Part shown: positions 54,622-64,000 of the stretch, piece by piece
Layout: each line of letters opens with the position of its first letter
Position numbering within the stretch: the first letter of the stretch is position 1
Assembly: GCF_002288185.1 (NCBI RefSeq)
Contig: NZ_CP016776.1
Span: 1 to 64,000 of the forward strand
Direction of reading: 5' to 3'
Length of the DNA stretch: 64,000 nt
Origin: Candidatus Planktophila vernalis
Lineage (GTDB): Bacteria; Actinomycetota; Actinomycetes; Nanopelagicales; Nanopelagicaceae
Made by a program: the position numbers and the translations under genes
The notes under the pieces: generated by a model
Databases searched by the model: none
Told to the model about the DNA's origin: nothing
The model's input: only the letters and a program-made list of their open reading frames with translations

Positions 54622-55685
54622 GTAAAAAGAAAAGCTCAAAGAAACCATCACTGGCAGTCGTTGGAGCAACTGGCGCTGTTGGCACAGTCATGCTCAGTAT
54701 CTTGTCGGAGCGCAAAGATGTTTGGGGCGAGATTCGCTTAATTGCATCTGCACGCAGTGCGGGTAAGAAGTTGATGTGTCGCGGTGAAGAGCTAACCGTT
54801 GTTGCGCTATCGCCTGAAGCATTCGATGGAATTGATGTTGCGATGTTTGATGTGCCAGATGAAGTTTCAGCACAGTGGGCTCCCATTGCAGTTGAACGCG
54901 GAGCAGTTGTAGTAGACAACTCTGCAGCATTTCGCATGGATCCAAAGGTTCCATTGGTTGTTCCAGAAATAAATCCAAAGGATGCCAAGAAGCGTCCTAA
55001 GGGAATCATCTCCAATCCAAACTGCACGACTCTTTCAATGATTGTTGCGATGGGTGCACTCAATAAGAAATTTGAATTAAAAGAACTCGTTGTTGCTTCC
55101 TACCAGGCAGCTTCAGGTGCTGGTCAACCAGGTATTGATTCATTGCGCGAGCAAATCTCACTCGTGGCAGGAACAAATGCTGGCGAAGTAGCTGGCGATG
55201 TTCGTAAATTTGTTAAAGATTTAGGTGCATTCCCAGCTCCACTTGCACTTAACGTAATTCCTTGGGCCGGATCTCTTAAAGAAGATGGTTACACATCTGA
55301 AGAGTTAAAGGTGCGCAATGAATCCCGCAAGATTCTTGGAATGCCTAAGTTAAAGGTTTCAACTACTTGTGTGAGAGTCCCAGTTCTAACAACTCACTCA
55401 TTAGCTGTTCACGCCACATTTAAGAAGGAAGTCACACGCAAAGCCGCGCAAAAGGTTCTTGAAAAAGCTGCTGGAGTGACATTGCTAGATGATCCAGAGA
55501 ATAAGAAGTTTCCAACACCTAATGATGCAGTCGGAACAGATGCAACATGGGTTGGGCGCGTGCGTCAATCACTCGATGATAAGAAATCTATTGATTTGTT
55601 CCTTTGTGGCGACAACCTGCGCAAGGGTGCTGCTCTAAACACCGCGCAGATCGCTGAATTACTAGCAGTAGAGTTCACCGCATGA
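54618..55685 (+). CDS. asd: Aspartate-semialdehyde dehydrogenase
   Basis: The enzyme reduces aspartyl phosphate to aspartate semialdehyde with NADPH, directly following LysC. The 355-residue protein has a lysine-rich N-terminal tail ([10 protein letters not shown]), the nucleotide motif [16 protein letters not shown], the catalytic Cys in [13 protein letters not shown] and substrate-binding [12 protein letters not shown]. The tail is about ten residues longer than in most relatives. Overlaps at both ends (with lysC and yqeY) mark one operon. Confidence 0.96.
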   Translation: MSKKKSSKKPSLAVVGATGAVGTVMLSILSERKDVWGEIRLIASARSAGKKLMCRGEELTVVALSPEAFDGIDVAMFDVPDEVSAQWAPIAVERGAVVVDNSAAFRMDPKVPLVVPEINPKDAKKRPKGIISNPNCTTLSMIVAMGALNKKFELKELVVASYQAASGAGQPGIDSLREQISLVAGTNAGEVAGDVRKFVKDLGAFPAPLALNVIPWAGSLKEDGYTSEELKVRNESRKILGMPKLKVSTTCVRVPVLTTHSLAVHATFKKEVTRKAAQKVLEKAAGVTLLDDPENKKFPTPNDAVGTDATWVGRVRQSLDDKKSIDLFLCGDNLRKGAALNTAQIAELLAVEFTA

Positions 55686-56134
55686 GTATTAAAGAAACGC
55701 TGCAAAAGGATTTAACAGAGGCTATCCGTGGTCGCAATGAAATCACTTCAGGCACTATCCGCATGGTTCTAACGGCAATCACTAATGAAGAAGTGGCCGG
55801 CAAAGAAGCACGCGTTCTTAGTGATGAAGAAGTAATCACTGTTCTATCTCGCGAAGCTAAGAAGCGCCGCGAAGCAGCCGAAGCTTTTGAAACTGCTGGT
55901 CGTACTGACAAAGCAGCGCTTGAAAAGAGTGAGGGTGAAGTTATTGCAAAGTATCTTCCAGCCCAGCTCAGTGAAGCAGATATTGCAGCAATCATTGCTG
56001 AGGCAATTGCATCAACTGGTGCACAGGGCCCAGGCGATATGGGCAAAGTAATGGGAGCAGTAAAGCCAAAAATCGCAGGAAAAGCCGATGGCGGCGTGGT
56101 TTCTGCACTAGTGAAAGCAGCGTTAAATAAATGA
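55682..56134 (+). CDS. GatB/YqeY domain protein
   Basis: A 150-residue protein that is a stand-alone GatB/YqeY domain, the part of tRNA-dependent amidotransferase that contacts tRNA. The N-terminus has [27 protein letters not shown], and the C-terminus has [30 protein letters not shown], both typical. Its own function is unknown. It overlaps asd and the next small gene by ATGA. Confidence 0.93.
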   Translation: MSIKETLQKDLTEAIRGRNEITSGTIRMVLTAITNEEVAGKEARVLSDEEVITVLSREAKKRREAAEAFETAGRTDKAALEKSEGEVIAKYLPAQLSEADIAAIIAEAIASTGAQGPGDMGKVMGAVKPKIAGKADGGVVSALVKAALNK

Positions 56135-56289
56135 CAAAGTATGAATATGCAACTGTGCCACTACTTTCACATGCAACTAAGCAGATTCTTGATACATGGG
56201 GTTCTGATGGTTGGGAACTCGTCCAAGTTGTTCCAGCACCAGGAACTGGCGAGCAGCTAGTTGCTTACATGAAGAGAGTGATCGCATGA
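56131..56289 (+). CDS. Small DUF4177-like protein
   Basis: A 52-residue protein encoded between yqeY and ridA, overlapping each by four bases (ATGA at both ends). The sequence [28 protein letters not shown] and LVAYMKRVIA matches the DUF4177 pattern: two strands, a short helix ending in GWELVQV, and a C-terminal strand. In mycobacteria a similar tiny gene sits between the same neighbours. The overlaps on both sides argue strongly that it is translated. Function unknown. Confidence 0.88.
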   Translation: MTKYEYATVPLLSHATKQILDTWGSDGWELVQVVPAPGTGEQLVAYMKRVIA

Positions 56290-56753
56290 ATCCAGTAGAT
56301 GTCCGTGCAAAGCTAAAAGAACTTGGTTTAGAGCTGCCAGTTGCTGCAAAGCCAGTTGCTGCTTATGTTCCAGCGATTCGCACAGGAAATATTGTTTTCA
56401 CTGCCGGACAACTTCCACTTGTGAACGGTGAAATGGCTGGAGTCGGAAAAGTTGATGGAGAAATAACTCCAGAGCGCGCAAAGGAATTAGCACAGGTGTG
56501 TGCACTCAATGCATTAGCTGCAGTTGAAACTGTTGCAGATGTAAACAAGATTACAAAGATTGTTCGAGTTGTTGGCTACGTCAATGGTGTTCCTGGCTAT
56601 ATCAACGCACCAGTGGTTGTTAATGGGGCAAGTGAGCTGTTCTTGGCAATCTGGGGCGATGGTGCAAAGCATGCACGTAGCGCGGTTGGAATTGCAGAAT
56701 TGCCATTGAATTCACCTGTTGAAATTGAACTCACAGTAGAAATTACAGACTAA
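56286..56753 (+). CDS. RidA family protein
   Basis: RidA proteins hydrolyse reactive enamine/imine intermediates from PLP enzymes. The 155-residue protein belongs to the longer subgroup seen in Actinobacteria, with AAYVPAIRTGNIVFTAGQLPL and the end GIAELPLNSPVEIELTVEI. The conserved arginine of canonical RidA lies at RSAVGIAELP. The start at 56286 overlaps the preceding gene; the longer frame from 56211 covers that gene and is not used. The stop abuts the convergent crp gene. Confidence 0.92.
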   Translation: MNPVDVRAKLKELGLELPVAAKPVAAYVPAIRTGNIVFTAGQLPLVNGEMAGVGKVDGEITPERAKELAQVCALNALAAVETVADVNKITKIVRVVGYVNGVPGYINAPVVVNGASELFLAIWGDGAKHARSAVGIAELPLNSPVEIELTVEITD

Positions 56754-57437
56754 CTACTTACCGCGCTTAGCTAGGCGTTCAAAATCTGTAATCAAAACTG
56801 CACGTCCATCAAGCTTTAACCAGTTACGTCCTGCGAAGTCTGCAAGGGCTTTATTAACTGTTTCGCGAGATGCGCCAACAAGTTGCGCAAGCTCTTCCTG
56901 TGTTAAATCATGGTGAACGTATAAACCTTCATCAGTTTTCTTACCAAAGCGCTCACCTAGATCAATTAACGCTTTTGCAACACGTCCTGGAACATCAGAG
57001 AAAACAAGATCGCCCACAGCTTCATTTGTGCGACGAAGGCGTTGTGCCAAGCGAGCTAGTAAATGAAGTGCGACATCAGGATTTTCGCGAAGCCAAGGAA
57101 GAAGCTTTGCTTGTCCAAGACTTAAAAGTTTTGCATCGGTAACTGCAGTTGCAGTTGATGTGCGTGGGCCTGGATCAAAGAGGCTGAGTTCGCCAAACAT
57201 TTCGCCAGGTCCAAGAATTGATAGAAGATTTTCACGTCCATCACCACTTGAAGTTCCAAGCTTGAGCTTTCCTTCAACAATTACGTATAGGTGATCACCA
57301 TCTGCGCCTTCGGCAAATAATACGCTTCCCTTGGATATCTTCACTAAATCCATCTGTGCGCGAAGAGAAGCCGAAGCGGCTTCATCAAGGGCGGTAAAGA
57401 GCGGTGCTCTGTGTACGGCATCTAAATCTATGGTCAC
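56754..57437 (-). CDS. crp: Crp/Fnr family transcription regulator
   Basis: A cyclic-nucleotide-responsive regulator like mycobacterial CRP (Rv3676). The 227-residue protein has a cNMP-binding domain (about 10-125) with GDHLYVIVEGKLKL, PGEMFGELSLFDPGPRTSTATA (the phosphate-binding cassette) and a C-terminal winged helix with LTQEELAQLVGASRETVNKALADF. The intact cassette (GELSLFD..RTSTA) suggests it still binds cAMP. The GTG start follows a TAAAGT -10 by seven bases. It is divergent from nth across 18 bp, an arrangement also found in mycobacteria. Confidence 0.95.
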   Translation of the reverse strand: MTIDLDAVHRAPLFTALDEAASASLRAQMDLVKISKGSVLFAEGADGDHLYVIVEGKLKLGTSSGDGRENLLSILGPGEMFGELSLFDPGPRTSTATAVTDAKLLSLGQAKLLPWLRENPDVALHLLARLAQRLRRTNEAVGDLVFSDVPGRVAKALIDLGERFGKKTDEGLYVHHDLTQEELAQLVGASRETVNKALADFAGRNWLKLDGRAVLITDFERLAKRGK

Positions 57438-57455
57438 GGGTAGTACTTTAGCCTC
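57438..57455. promoter_or_regulatory. Overlapping divergent leaderless promoters, crp and nth
   Basis: The whole divergent gap is 18 bp. TACTTT (57444-57449, plus) ends six bases before the nth ATG. TAAAGT (57445-57450 read on the minus strand) ends seven bases before the crp GTG. The two -10 hexamers are almost the same base pairs read in opposite directions, so polymerase can open only one at a time. Confidence 0.55.
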
Positions 57456-58154
57456 ATGCCCGCAGATAGCGAAACCCGAAAAGAGGCTCGGGCTGTGTAT
57501 CGTATTTTGAGCAAGACATACCCAGAGATCCGCTGTGAACTAGATTTTAAGAATCCACTGGAGTTAATAGTTGCTACCGTCTTGAGCGCACAGTGCACAG
57601 ATAAGAGAGTTAACACCATTACCCCGGCTCTGTTTAAGAAGTATAAAACTGCAAAAGCATATGCAGGAGCAGATATTCATCAACTCGAAGAACTGGTGTT
57701 TCAAACTGGTTTTTATCGTGCAAAGGCCCGTCATATAAAGGGAATTGGTATCAAATTACTCGAGGATTTCAATGGAGAAGTTCCCAGCACTCTTGAAGAG
57801 TTAATTACTCTGCCAGGAGTTGGTCGCAAAACTGCAAACGTTGTTTTAGGTCATGCTTTTGATATTCCTGGAATCACAGTTGACACACATTTTGGTCGCT
57901 TATCTCGTCGCTTTGGTTGGACTAAAGAGATGGATCCAGTAAAGGTAGAACGCATAGTTGGTGAGTTAATTCCTCAAAAGGAATGGACAAACTTGTCACA
58001 GCGAATGATTTGGCATGGTCGACGTATCTGCCATTCACGCAAGCCTGCTTGCGGTGCATGCCCCGTTGCAAAGATGTGCCCAAGTGTTGGTATTGGTGAA
58101 ATGGATGTTGCCAAGGCAAAGTTGTTAGTTAAGACGGATAAGGACTTTCGATGA
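57456..58154 (+). CDS. nth: Endonuclease III
   Basis: A bifunctional DNA glycosylase/AP lyase that removes oxidised pyrimidines. The 232-residue protein has the helix-hairpin-helix [17 protein letters not shown] with the catalytic lysine, the catalytic Asp in [15 protein letters not shown] and a C-terminal [4Fe-4S] loop [17 protein letters not shown] (spacing C-x6-C-x2-C-x5-C). It overlaps the next gene by four bases. A TACTTT -10 element six bases upstream supports the ATG. Confidence 0.96.
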   Translation: MPADSETRKEARAVYRILSKTYPEIRCELDFKNPLELIVATVLSAQCTDKRVNTITPALFKKYKTAKAYAGADIHQLEELVFQTGFYRAKARHIKGIGIKLLEDFNGEVPSTLEELITLPGVGRKTANVVLGHAFDIPGITVDTHFGRLSRRFGWTKEMDPVKVERIVGELIPQKEWTNLSQRMIWHGRRICHSRKPACGACPVAKMCPSVGIGEMDVAKAKLLVKTDKDFR

Positions 58155-58675
58155 AGAGAGTAGCTATTGCAGTTGCAGTGTTACTGCTTGCTGGATGCTC
58201 TTCTCCTTCAGAAAAAGTTGCCGGTCAAGTTGTTTCCTGTGAAAGTATTTTAAGTAGCACAACAGAAAACTCACTGGTTCTTAATTGTTTAGATGGTGGT
58301 GCTGGTGCCTCAATAGATTCAATCAAGGGTCCAGCAATTATTAATGTGTGGGGATCATGGTGTGGTCCATGTGAAGAGGAGATGCCTATATTGCGATCTT
58401 TCTATGAAAAAGCTCAAGGTAAAGTCTTGTTAATAGGTGTTGATGTTGAAGAGGCTTCAATTGAAGATGGCCGTGAGTTTGTAGAAAACAATGGAATTAC
58501 TTGGCCCAATCTTTTTGATGCAGATGGCAAATCCCGTGCTTACTTTGGAATGGGAGTTCCGGTTACATGGTTTATTGCACCCGATGGAAGCGTGGCCTAT
58601 AAACATATTGGTGTGCTGAAAAATGAAATTGAATTGATTTCACTTACATCTAAGCACTTAGGCGTGAAGCTTTAA
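58151..58675 (+). CDS. TlpA/ResA-like thioredoxin-fold lipoprotein
   Basis: An extracytoplasmic thiol-disulfide protein. The 174-residue sequence starts with a lipoprotein signal [16 protein letters not shown]; the lipobox LAGC ends at Cys16. The thioredoxin-like domain has the redox motif WCGPC (Cys71, Cys74) and the cis-Pro region [12 protein letters not shown]. Two more cysteines (30 and 46) precede the active site and may form a structural disulfide. Nth followed by such a gene is a conserved actinobacterial pair. A role in cytochrome c maturation or protein folding is possible. The 3' end overlaps the convergent acs gene by four bases. Confidence 0.92.
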   Translation: MKRVAIAVAVLLLAGCSSPSEKVAGQVVSCESILSSTTENSLVLNCLDGGAGASIDSIKGPAIINVWGSWCGPCEEEMPILRSFYEKAQGKVLLIGVDVEEASIEDGREFVENNGITWPNLFDADGKSRAYFGMGVPVTWFIAPDGSVAYKHIGVLKNEIELISLTSKHLGVKL

Positions 58676-60633
58676 TCCTCAGATTTTGCGCTCTGTAAGC
58701 CCTCTGAAATCAACTTCATAACATTTGGATCAGCCAATGTTGTGGCATCTCCTACTACTCGGTTTTCAGCGACATCTTTGAGAAGTCTGCGCATGATTTT
58801 GCCACTTCGAGTCTTGGGAAGCTCATTCACAATCAAAATCTGACGAGGCTTAGCAATTGCACCAATTTCCTTAGTAACGTGATTACGTAGCGCTTTATTG
58901 AGTTCTTCTCCATCGGCATGTTCAATGCCTCCACGCAATATCACGAACGCAACAATTCCTTGGCCCGTCATTGCATCTGCAGCGCCAACAACGGCAGCTT
59001 CTGCAACTGCTTCATGCGAAACGAGTGCAGACTCAACTTCAGTAGTTGAAATGCGGTGACCGGAAACATTCATAACATCATCGACTCGGCCTAATAGCCA
59101 GATAGCACCGTCATTATCAAGCTTTGCACCGTCACCGGCAAAGTAAATTCCTTCAAAGCGAGACCAATACGTCTCTTTATATCGTTCATTCTCACCCCAA
59201 ATACCGCGCAGCATTGATGGCCAGGGTTGATCAAGAATTAAGTAACCACCATGTCCTTTACCAACTGGCACTGCATTGTCATCGACTACTTTGGCACTTA
59301 TTCCAGGAAGGGCAGTCATTGCTGAACCTGGTTTAGTTGCAGTTACTCCAGGCAATGGTGAAATCATGATTGCACCAGTTTCAGTTTGCCACCATGTGTC
59401 AACAATTGGACAACGGTTTCCACCAATAACTTCTCGGTACCACATCCACGCTTCAGGATTAATTGGTTCACCAACAGAGCCCAGTAAGCGAAGTGATGAA
59501 AGATCATGTGCTTGAGGAAATTCATCGCCCCACTTCATCCATGTGCGAATAAGAGTTGGTGCTGTATACAAAATAGTGACGCCATATTTAGCGATTAATT
59601 CAAAGATTCGTCCTTTGTGCGGAGTATCTGGAGTTCCTTCATACATCACTTGTGTTGCACCGTTAATTAGTGGCCCATAAACAATGTATGAATGACCAGT
59701 TACCCAGCCAACATCTGCTGTGCACCAATAAACATCGGTTTCAGGTTTAATGTCGAAAACCATTTTGTGGGTGTATGCCACCTGCGTTAGGTAGCCGCCG
59801 GTAGTGTGAAAAATACCTTTTGGCTTAGCCGTGGTGCCTGATGTATACAAAATGAAGAGCGGGTGCTCAGAATCAAAGCTTTCTGCCACATGTTCACTTG
59901 ATTGGCGGCCAACAATTTCATGCCACCAAACATCGCGCTCAGTCCAAGCAGTTTCTTGCTTTGTGCGTTGCACAACTAAAACCTTTTCAACATTATGTTT
60001 ACCTTTGAGCGCCTCATCAACTGCAGGCTTTAATGCAAAAGCTGCACCTTTTCTAAATCCACCATCGGCAGTAATAACAATTTTTGCATCTGCATCTTGA
60101 ATACGTGACAACAGCGCATCTGCAGAAAAACCGCCAAAGACAACAGAGTGCGGTGCACCCATGCGTGCACAAGCCAACATTGCAACTGCGGCCTCTGGAA
60201 TCATTGGCATATAAATTGCGACGCGATCTCCAGCTTTAACTCCAAGTTCAATCAATGCATTAGCTGTTTTCTTAACGTCAGTTAATAACTCGGCATAAGT
60301 GATTGTGCGTGTGTCTCCAGGTTCGCCTTCAAAATGAAAAGCAACACGGCTTCCGCGACCTTCACTCACATGTCGGTCAAGTGCATTCACTGAGGCGTTT
60401 AATTTTCCACCGATAAACCATTTGGCATACGGTGGTTGCCAATCCAAAGTTTTATTCCAAGGCGTATCCCACTGCAATGACTTTGCTTGTTCATCCCAAA
60501 AAGCTAGACGATCTTTTTCAGCACGAGCATAAAGATCAGGCTGCGCATTTGCAGCTGCAGCAAACTGGGCACTTGCAGGAAATGTGCGATCTTCGCTCAA
60601 TAAGTTTTCTAAGGACTCATGGTCTTGGCTCAT
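58672..60633 (-). CDS. acs: Acetyl-CoA synthetase
   Basis: The enzyme activates acetate to acetyl-CoA through acetyl-AMP. The 653-residue protein has the adenylation motifs LFILYTSGTTAKPKGIFHT, WWQTETGAIMISPLPG, IYFAGDGAKLDNDG and the C-terminal PKTRSGKIMRR, whose lysine is the known acetylation site that switches off the enzyme in other bacteria. The tryptophan in the acyl pocket (VDTWWQTETG) fits acetate. A TAATCT -10 lies eight bases ahead of the ATG and a purine-rich AAAGG slightly further up. Confidence 0.96.
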   Translation of the reverse strand: MSQDHESLENLLSEDRTFPASAQFAAAANAQPDLYARAEKDRLAFWDEQAKSLQWDTPWNKTLDWQPPYAKWFIGGKLNASVNALDRHVSEGRGSRVAFHFEGEPGDTRTITYAELLTDVKKTANALIELGVKAGDRVAIYMPMIPEAAVAMLACARMGAPHSVVFGGFSADALLSRIQDADAKIVITADGGFRKGAAFALKPAVDEALKGKHNVEKVLVVQRTKQETAWTERDVWWHEIVGRQSSEHVAESFDSEHPLFILYTSGTTAKPKGIFHTTGGYLTQVAYTHKMVFDIKPETDVYWCTADVGWVTGHSYIVYGPLINGATQVMYEGTPDTPHKGRIFELIAKYGVTILYTAPTLIRTWMKWGDEFPQAHDLSSLRLLGSVGEPINPEAWMWYREVIGGNRCPIVDTWWQTETGAIMISPLPGVTATKPGSAMTALPGISAKVVDDNAVPVGKGHGGYLILDQPWPSMLRGIWGENERYKETYWSRFEGIYFAGDGAKLDNDGAIWLLGRVDDVMNVSGHRISTTEVESALVSHEAVAEAAVVGAADAMTGQGIVAFVILRGGIEHADGEELNKALRNHVTKEIGAIAKPRQILIVNELPKTRSGKIMRRLLKDVAENRVVGDATTLADPNVMKLISEGLQSAKSED

Positions 60634-60741
60634 AAATAGAGAGATTACCTTTCATAGCCAGTTATCAACAGAGTTTTGGTTGGGGTAGTTCTCACAGTTT
60701 TGGGGCATCGAGAATGCCAAACACGAAAGGAGGTCTCACAC

Positions 60742-60849
60742 ATGGGAATAACGTCTATCTTCTTGTTGATATTTAAGTTCTTCGGCAATGCCACATTGGT
60801 CTCAGCCCTGTTCCGTTTTGCGGGCTCGGTCTTTAAGACCTACATCTAG
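60742..60849 (+). CDS. Unrecognised 35-residue hydrophobic cationic peptide
   Basis: I recognise no family. The peptide starts MGITSIFLLIFKFFGN and ends FRFAGSVFKTYI. It has three basic residues (K12, R25, K32), no acidic ones, no cysteines, and six to seven phenylalanines; it could form one membrane helix or an amphipathic helix. Evidence that it is a gene: the strongest Shine-Dalgarno sequence in the window, AAAGGAGG (60726-60733), eight bases before the ATG, and a Rho-independent terminator 16 bases after the stop. It stands alone between acs (divergent) and fba. Possible roles are a small membrane subunit, a type I-toxin-like peptide or a leaderless antimicrobial peptide; none can be chosen from sequence. 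Confidence 0.75.
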   Translation: MGITSIFLLIFKFFGNATLVSALFRFAGSVFKTYI

Positions 60850-60864
60850 GTAGGTCAATGAACT

Positions 60865-60897
60865 AAGCCCCTGGTCCACCCGAGCCAGGGGCTTTTT
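60865..60897 (+). terminator. Rho-independent terminator after the small peptide gene
   Basis: AAGCCCCTGG (60865-60874) pairs perfectly with CCAGGGGCTT (60885-60894) and a T-run follows. It is the strongest terminator in the window and isolates the small gene from fba. Confidence 0.93.
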
Positions 60898-61008
60898 CGC
60901 GCCTCTTTTGTGGGATTCGGGCCAAAGTGAGAGGATTGGCCGTAAGCCTCTAGACGGTTCAAAGATGCACTCGCTTATAGGGATTACACCAAGTAACTAG
61001 GAGTCATC

Positions 61009-62043
61009 GTGCCAATTGCAACCCCAGAAATTTATGCGGATATGTTGGATCGCGCCAAGAAAGGCGCTTTTGCATACCCAGCAATTAACGTTTCATCATC
61101 ACAAACACTCATCGCTGCTATTCGTGGTTTCGCCGAAGCAGAATCAGATGGAATCATTCAATTTTCGTGGGGCGGGGCTGAATACGCTTCAGGTTCAACA
61201 GTTAAGAACATGGTTGATGGCGCAGTTGCTCTTGCTGAGTTCGCACATGTTGTTGCAAAGAACTACAAAGTAAACATTGGTATTCACACAGATCACTGCC
61301 CAGCAGAAAAGCTTGATGGCTTCATGCGTCCACTTCTAGCATTTGGTGCAGATCGTCTTAAGTCAGGCAAGGCTCCACTGTTTAACTCGCACATGTGGGA
61401 TGGCTCTGCAGTTGATATGAAAGAAAACATGCGCATCGCAAAGGAAATGTTGACGATGTCTGTTGCTGCAAAGACAATTCTTGAAATTGAAATCGGTGTT
61501 GTTGGCGGAGAAGAAGATGGCATTGAAGCAAAACATGATGCCAAGCTCTACTCAACTCCTGAAGATGCACTACTAACAGTTGAAACTCTTGGAACGGATG
61601 TAAATGCACGCTACTTAGTAGCTGCAACATTTGGAAATGTTCACGGCGTATACAAGCCAGGAAACGTTGTTTTGCAACCAAAGATCTTGGCAACACTGCA
61701 AGAGGCAGTATCAAAGAAACTAGGTCTTGCCGCTGGAAGTAAGCCAATGGACTTGGTTTTCCACGGTGGTTCTGGCTCACTACTTTCAGAGATCCGCGAA
61801 TCCCTTGATTACGGCGTTATTAAGATGAATGTTGATACAGATACCCAATACGCCTTTACTCGCCCAGTTGTTGATCACATGCTCAAGAACTACGACGGTG
61901 TGTTAAAGATTGACGGCGAAGTTGGTAACAAGAAGGCTTATGACCCACGTGCGTGGGGTAAGGCTGCTGAAGCTGGCATGGCCGCTCGTGTTGCACATGC
62001 GTGTGAAGATCTACGTTCGACCGGAACTTCATCACTTAAGTAA
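61009..62043 (+). CDS. fba: Class II fructose-bisphosphate aldolase
   Basis: The zinc enzyme splits fructose-1,6-bisphosphate in glycolysis and works in reverse in gluconeogenesis. The 344-residue protein shows AYPAINVSSSQTLIAAIRGF, the zinc-binding NIGIHTDHCPAEK, GGEEDGIEAKHDAKLYS and the phosphate-binding HGGSGS, with the C-terminal KMNVDTDTQYAFTRP. The length fits the long (class IIA-like) actinobacterial form. The GTG start is set by the Shine-Dalgarno aggag (61000-61004). fba, purA and purD lie together in other Actinobacteria as well. Confidence 0.96.
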   Translation: MPIATPEIYADMLDRAKKGAFAYPAINVSSSQTLIAAIRGFAEAESDGIIQFSWGGAEYASGSTVKNMVDGAVALAEFAHVVAKNYKVNIGIHTDHCPAEKLDGFMRPLLAFGADRLKSGKAPLFNSHMWDGSAVDMKENMRIAKEMLTMSVAAKTILEIEIGVVGGEEDGIEAKHDAKLYSTPEDALLTVETLGTDVNARYLVAATFGNVHGVYKPGNVVLQPKILATLQEAVSKKLGLAAGSKPMDLVFHGGSGSLLSEIRESLDYGVIKMNVDTDTQYAFTRPVVDHMLKNYDGVLKIDGEVGNKKAYDPRAWGKAAEAGMAARVAHACEDLRSTGTSSLK

Positions 62044-63357
<1,314 letters not shown>

Positions 63358-63360
63358 GAA

Positions 63361-64000
63361 ATGAAAATCCTCCTAGTCGGAAGCGGCGGTCGTGAACACG
63401 CCTTAGGACTAGGACTACACGCAGATCCAGAGTGCACAGAACTACATGCTGCACCAGGTAATCCAGGGATTGCACAGTTTGCAACATGTCATCCATTAGT
63501 AATAAGTGATAACCAAGCGATTCTAGATTTGGCACAAAAACTTGATGTCGAATTAGTAGTTATTGGCCCTGAAGTTCCTTTAGTAAACGGTGCTGCAGAC
63601 CTATTGCGGGCCGCTGGAATATCAGTCTTTGGCCCATCTAAAGCTGCAGCTCAGTTAGAAGGCTCTAAAAACTTTGCAAAAGAGGTGATGGCAGATGCTG
63701 GTGTGCCAACTGCCCATAGTTTTACTTGCACAAATCAAGCCGAGATTGAAAAAGCACTCGATACATTTGGTGCGCCATATGTAGTTAAAGATGATGGCTT
63801 AGCTGCAGGTAAAGGCGTTGTTGTTACAAGAGATCGCCAAGAAGCCTTAGATCACGCATTATCTTGCAAGCGAGTGGTTATTGAAGAGTTCTTAGATGGT
63901 CCAGAAGTTTCACTCTTTGGAATAAGCGATGGCAAAACAGTTATTCCAATGCAACCAGCGCAAGATTTTAAACGCGCACTCAATGGTGATCAGGGACCAA
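63361..64000 (+). CDS. purD: Phosphoribosylamine-glycine ligase, N-terminal part
   Basis: The gene runs off the window: 213 codons are visible from the ATG at 63361, three bases after the purA stop. The encoded start [16 protein letters not shown] is the N-domain signature, followed by [21 protein letters not shown] and the start of the ATP-grasp domain with [33 protein letters not shown] and [14 protein letters not shown]. The enzyme adds glycine to phosphoribosylamine in purine synthesis. The full family length is about 420 residues, so about half is missing only because of the window edge. Confidence 0.95.
   Translation, partial: MKILLVGSGGREHALGLGLHADPECTELHAAPGNPGIAQFATCHPLVISDNQAILDLAQKLDVELVVIGPEVPLVNGAADLLRAAGISVFGPSKAAAQLEGSKNFAKEVMADAGVPTAHSFTCTNQAEIEKALDTFGAPYVVKDDGLAAGKGVVVTRDRQEALDHALSCKRVVIEEFLDGPEVSLFGISDGKTVIPMQPAQDFKRALNGDQGP

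Noticed and set aside
56211-56285. Longer start for the RidA-family gene
   Set aside because: It would overlap the DUF4177-like gene out of frame; the ATGA junction at 56286 matches the operon's habit.

Overview
The window is a stretch of actinobacterial chromosome that includes the replication origin. The start shows the classical order dnaA - oriC - dnaN - recF - dciA - gyrB - gyrA - tRNA-Ile - tRNA-Ala - ppiA - rhomboid - crgA - pabA - pknB - pstP. CrgA, PknB with PASTA repeats, GuaB1, FprA, an Sdh1-type succinate dehydrogenase with a large one-piece membrane anchor, and the tadA-associated protein are all actinobacterial markers. Yet the DNA is AT-rich for the phylum, gaps between genes are a few bases, and 1-bp or 4-bp gene overlaps are the rule. 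This combination suggests a streamlined low-GC actinobacterium such as the freshwater acI group (Nanopelagicales); that placement is an inference from gene content and base composition.

Layout. 1-9140: initiation, clamp, recombination and gyrase genes. 9240-13758: tRNA-Ile/tRNA-Ala, cyclophilin, rhomboid protease, a second cluster of DnaA boxes, CrgA, a glutamine amidotransferase, and a PASTA kinase with its phosphatase, without the pknA/rodA/pbpA/fha genes that usually accompany them. 13792-17368: glycerophosphodiesterase, prephenate dehydratase, SerRS, HAD phosphatase. 17417-23551: tRNA-Ser, sdhCAB, a holin-4-like membrane protein, a two-gene fluoride channel and an Xaa-Pro aminopeptidase. 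23618-27961: tRNA-Ser, FprA, a secreted 5'-nucleotidase, tRNA-Arg(ACG), pyroglutamyl peptidase. 27941-33328, minus strand: glutamate dehydrogenase with a class III aminotransferase, and a three-gene ABC-2 exporter. 33361-40693: GuaB1, a glycosyltransferase, a nitroreductase, kynA-kynU, and a Uup-like ABC-F protein. 40709-48106: membrane proteins, DedA, malic enzyme, upp, tadA pair, a large APC permease with a fused C-terminal OB-like domain. 48211-50637: an aldehyde dehydrogenase and two orphan genes, the only clearly accessory stretch. 50714-60633: tRNA-Ser, SRP RNA, dnaX, recR, lysC-asd, yqeY, a DUF4177-like gene, ridA, crp, nth, tlpA-like, acs. This block has the gene content and order familiar from mycobacteria. 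60742-64000: an unrecognised 35-residue peptide gene, fba, purA and the start of purD.

Regulation visible in the sequence. About seventeen genes have a TANNNT -10 hexamer ending six to eight bases before the start codon. Transcription would then begin at or next to the start codon, giving leaderless mRNAs. Several divergent gene pairs have such -10 elements facing or overlapping each other in gaps of 16 to 33 bp. A minority of genes (gyrB, sdhC, fprA, fba, purA, the 35-residue peptide) have clear Shine-Dalgarno sequences instead.

I saw no CRISPR array, insertion sequence, prophage or obvious defence system. The items most worth a second look are the 35-residue cationic hydrophobic peptide with its own terminator, the fluoride-channel gene that appears to start with CTG inside a CTGA overlap, the overlapping divergent leaderless promoters, the second DnaA-box cluster and the orphan gene pair beside tRNA-Ser.
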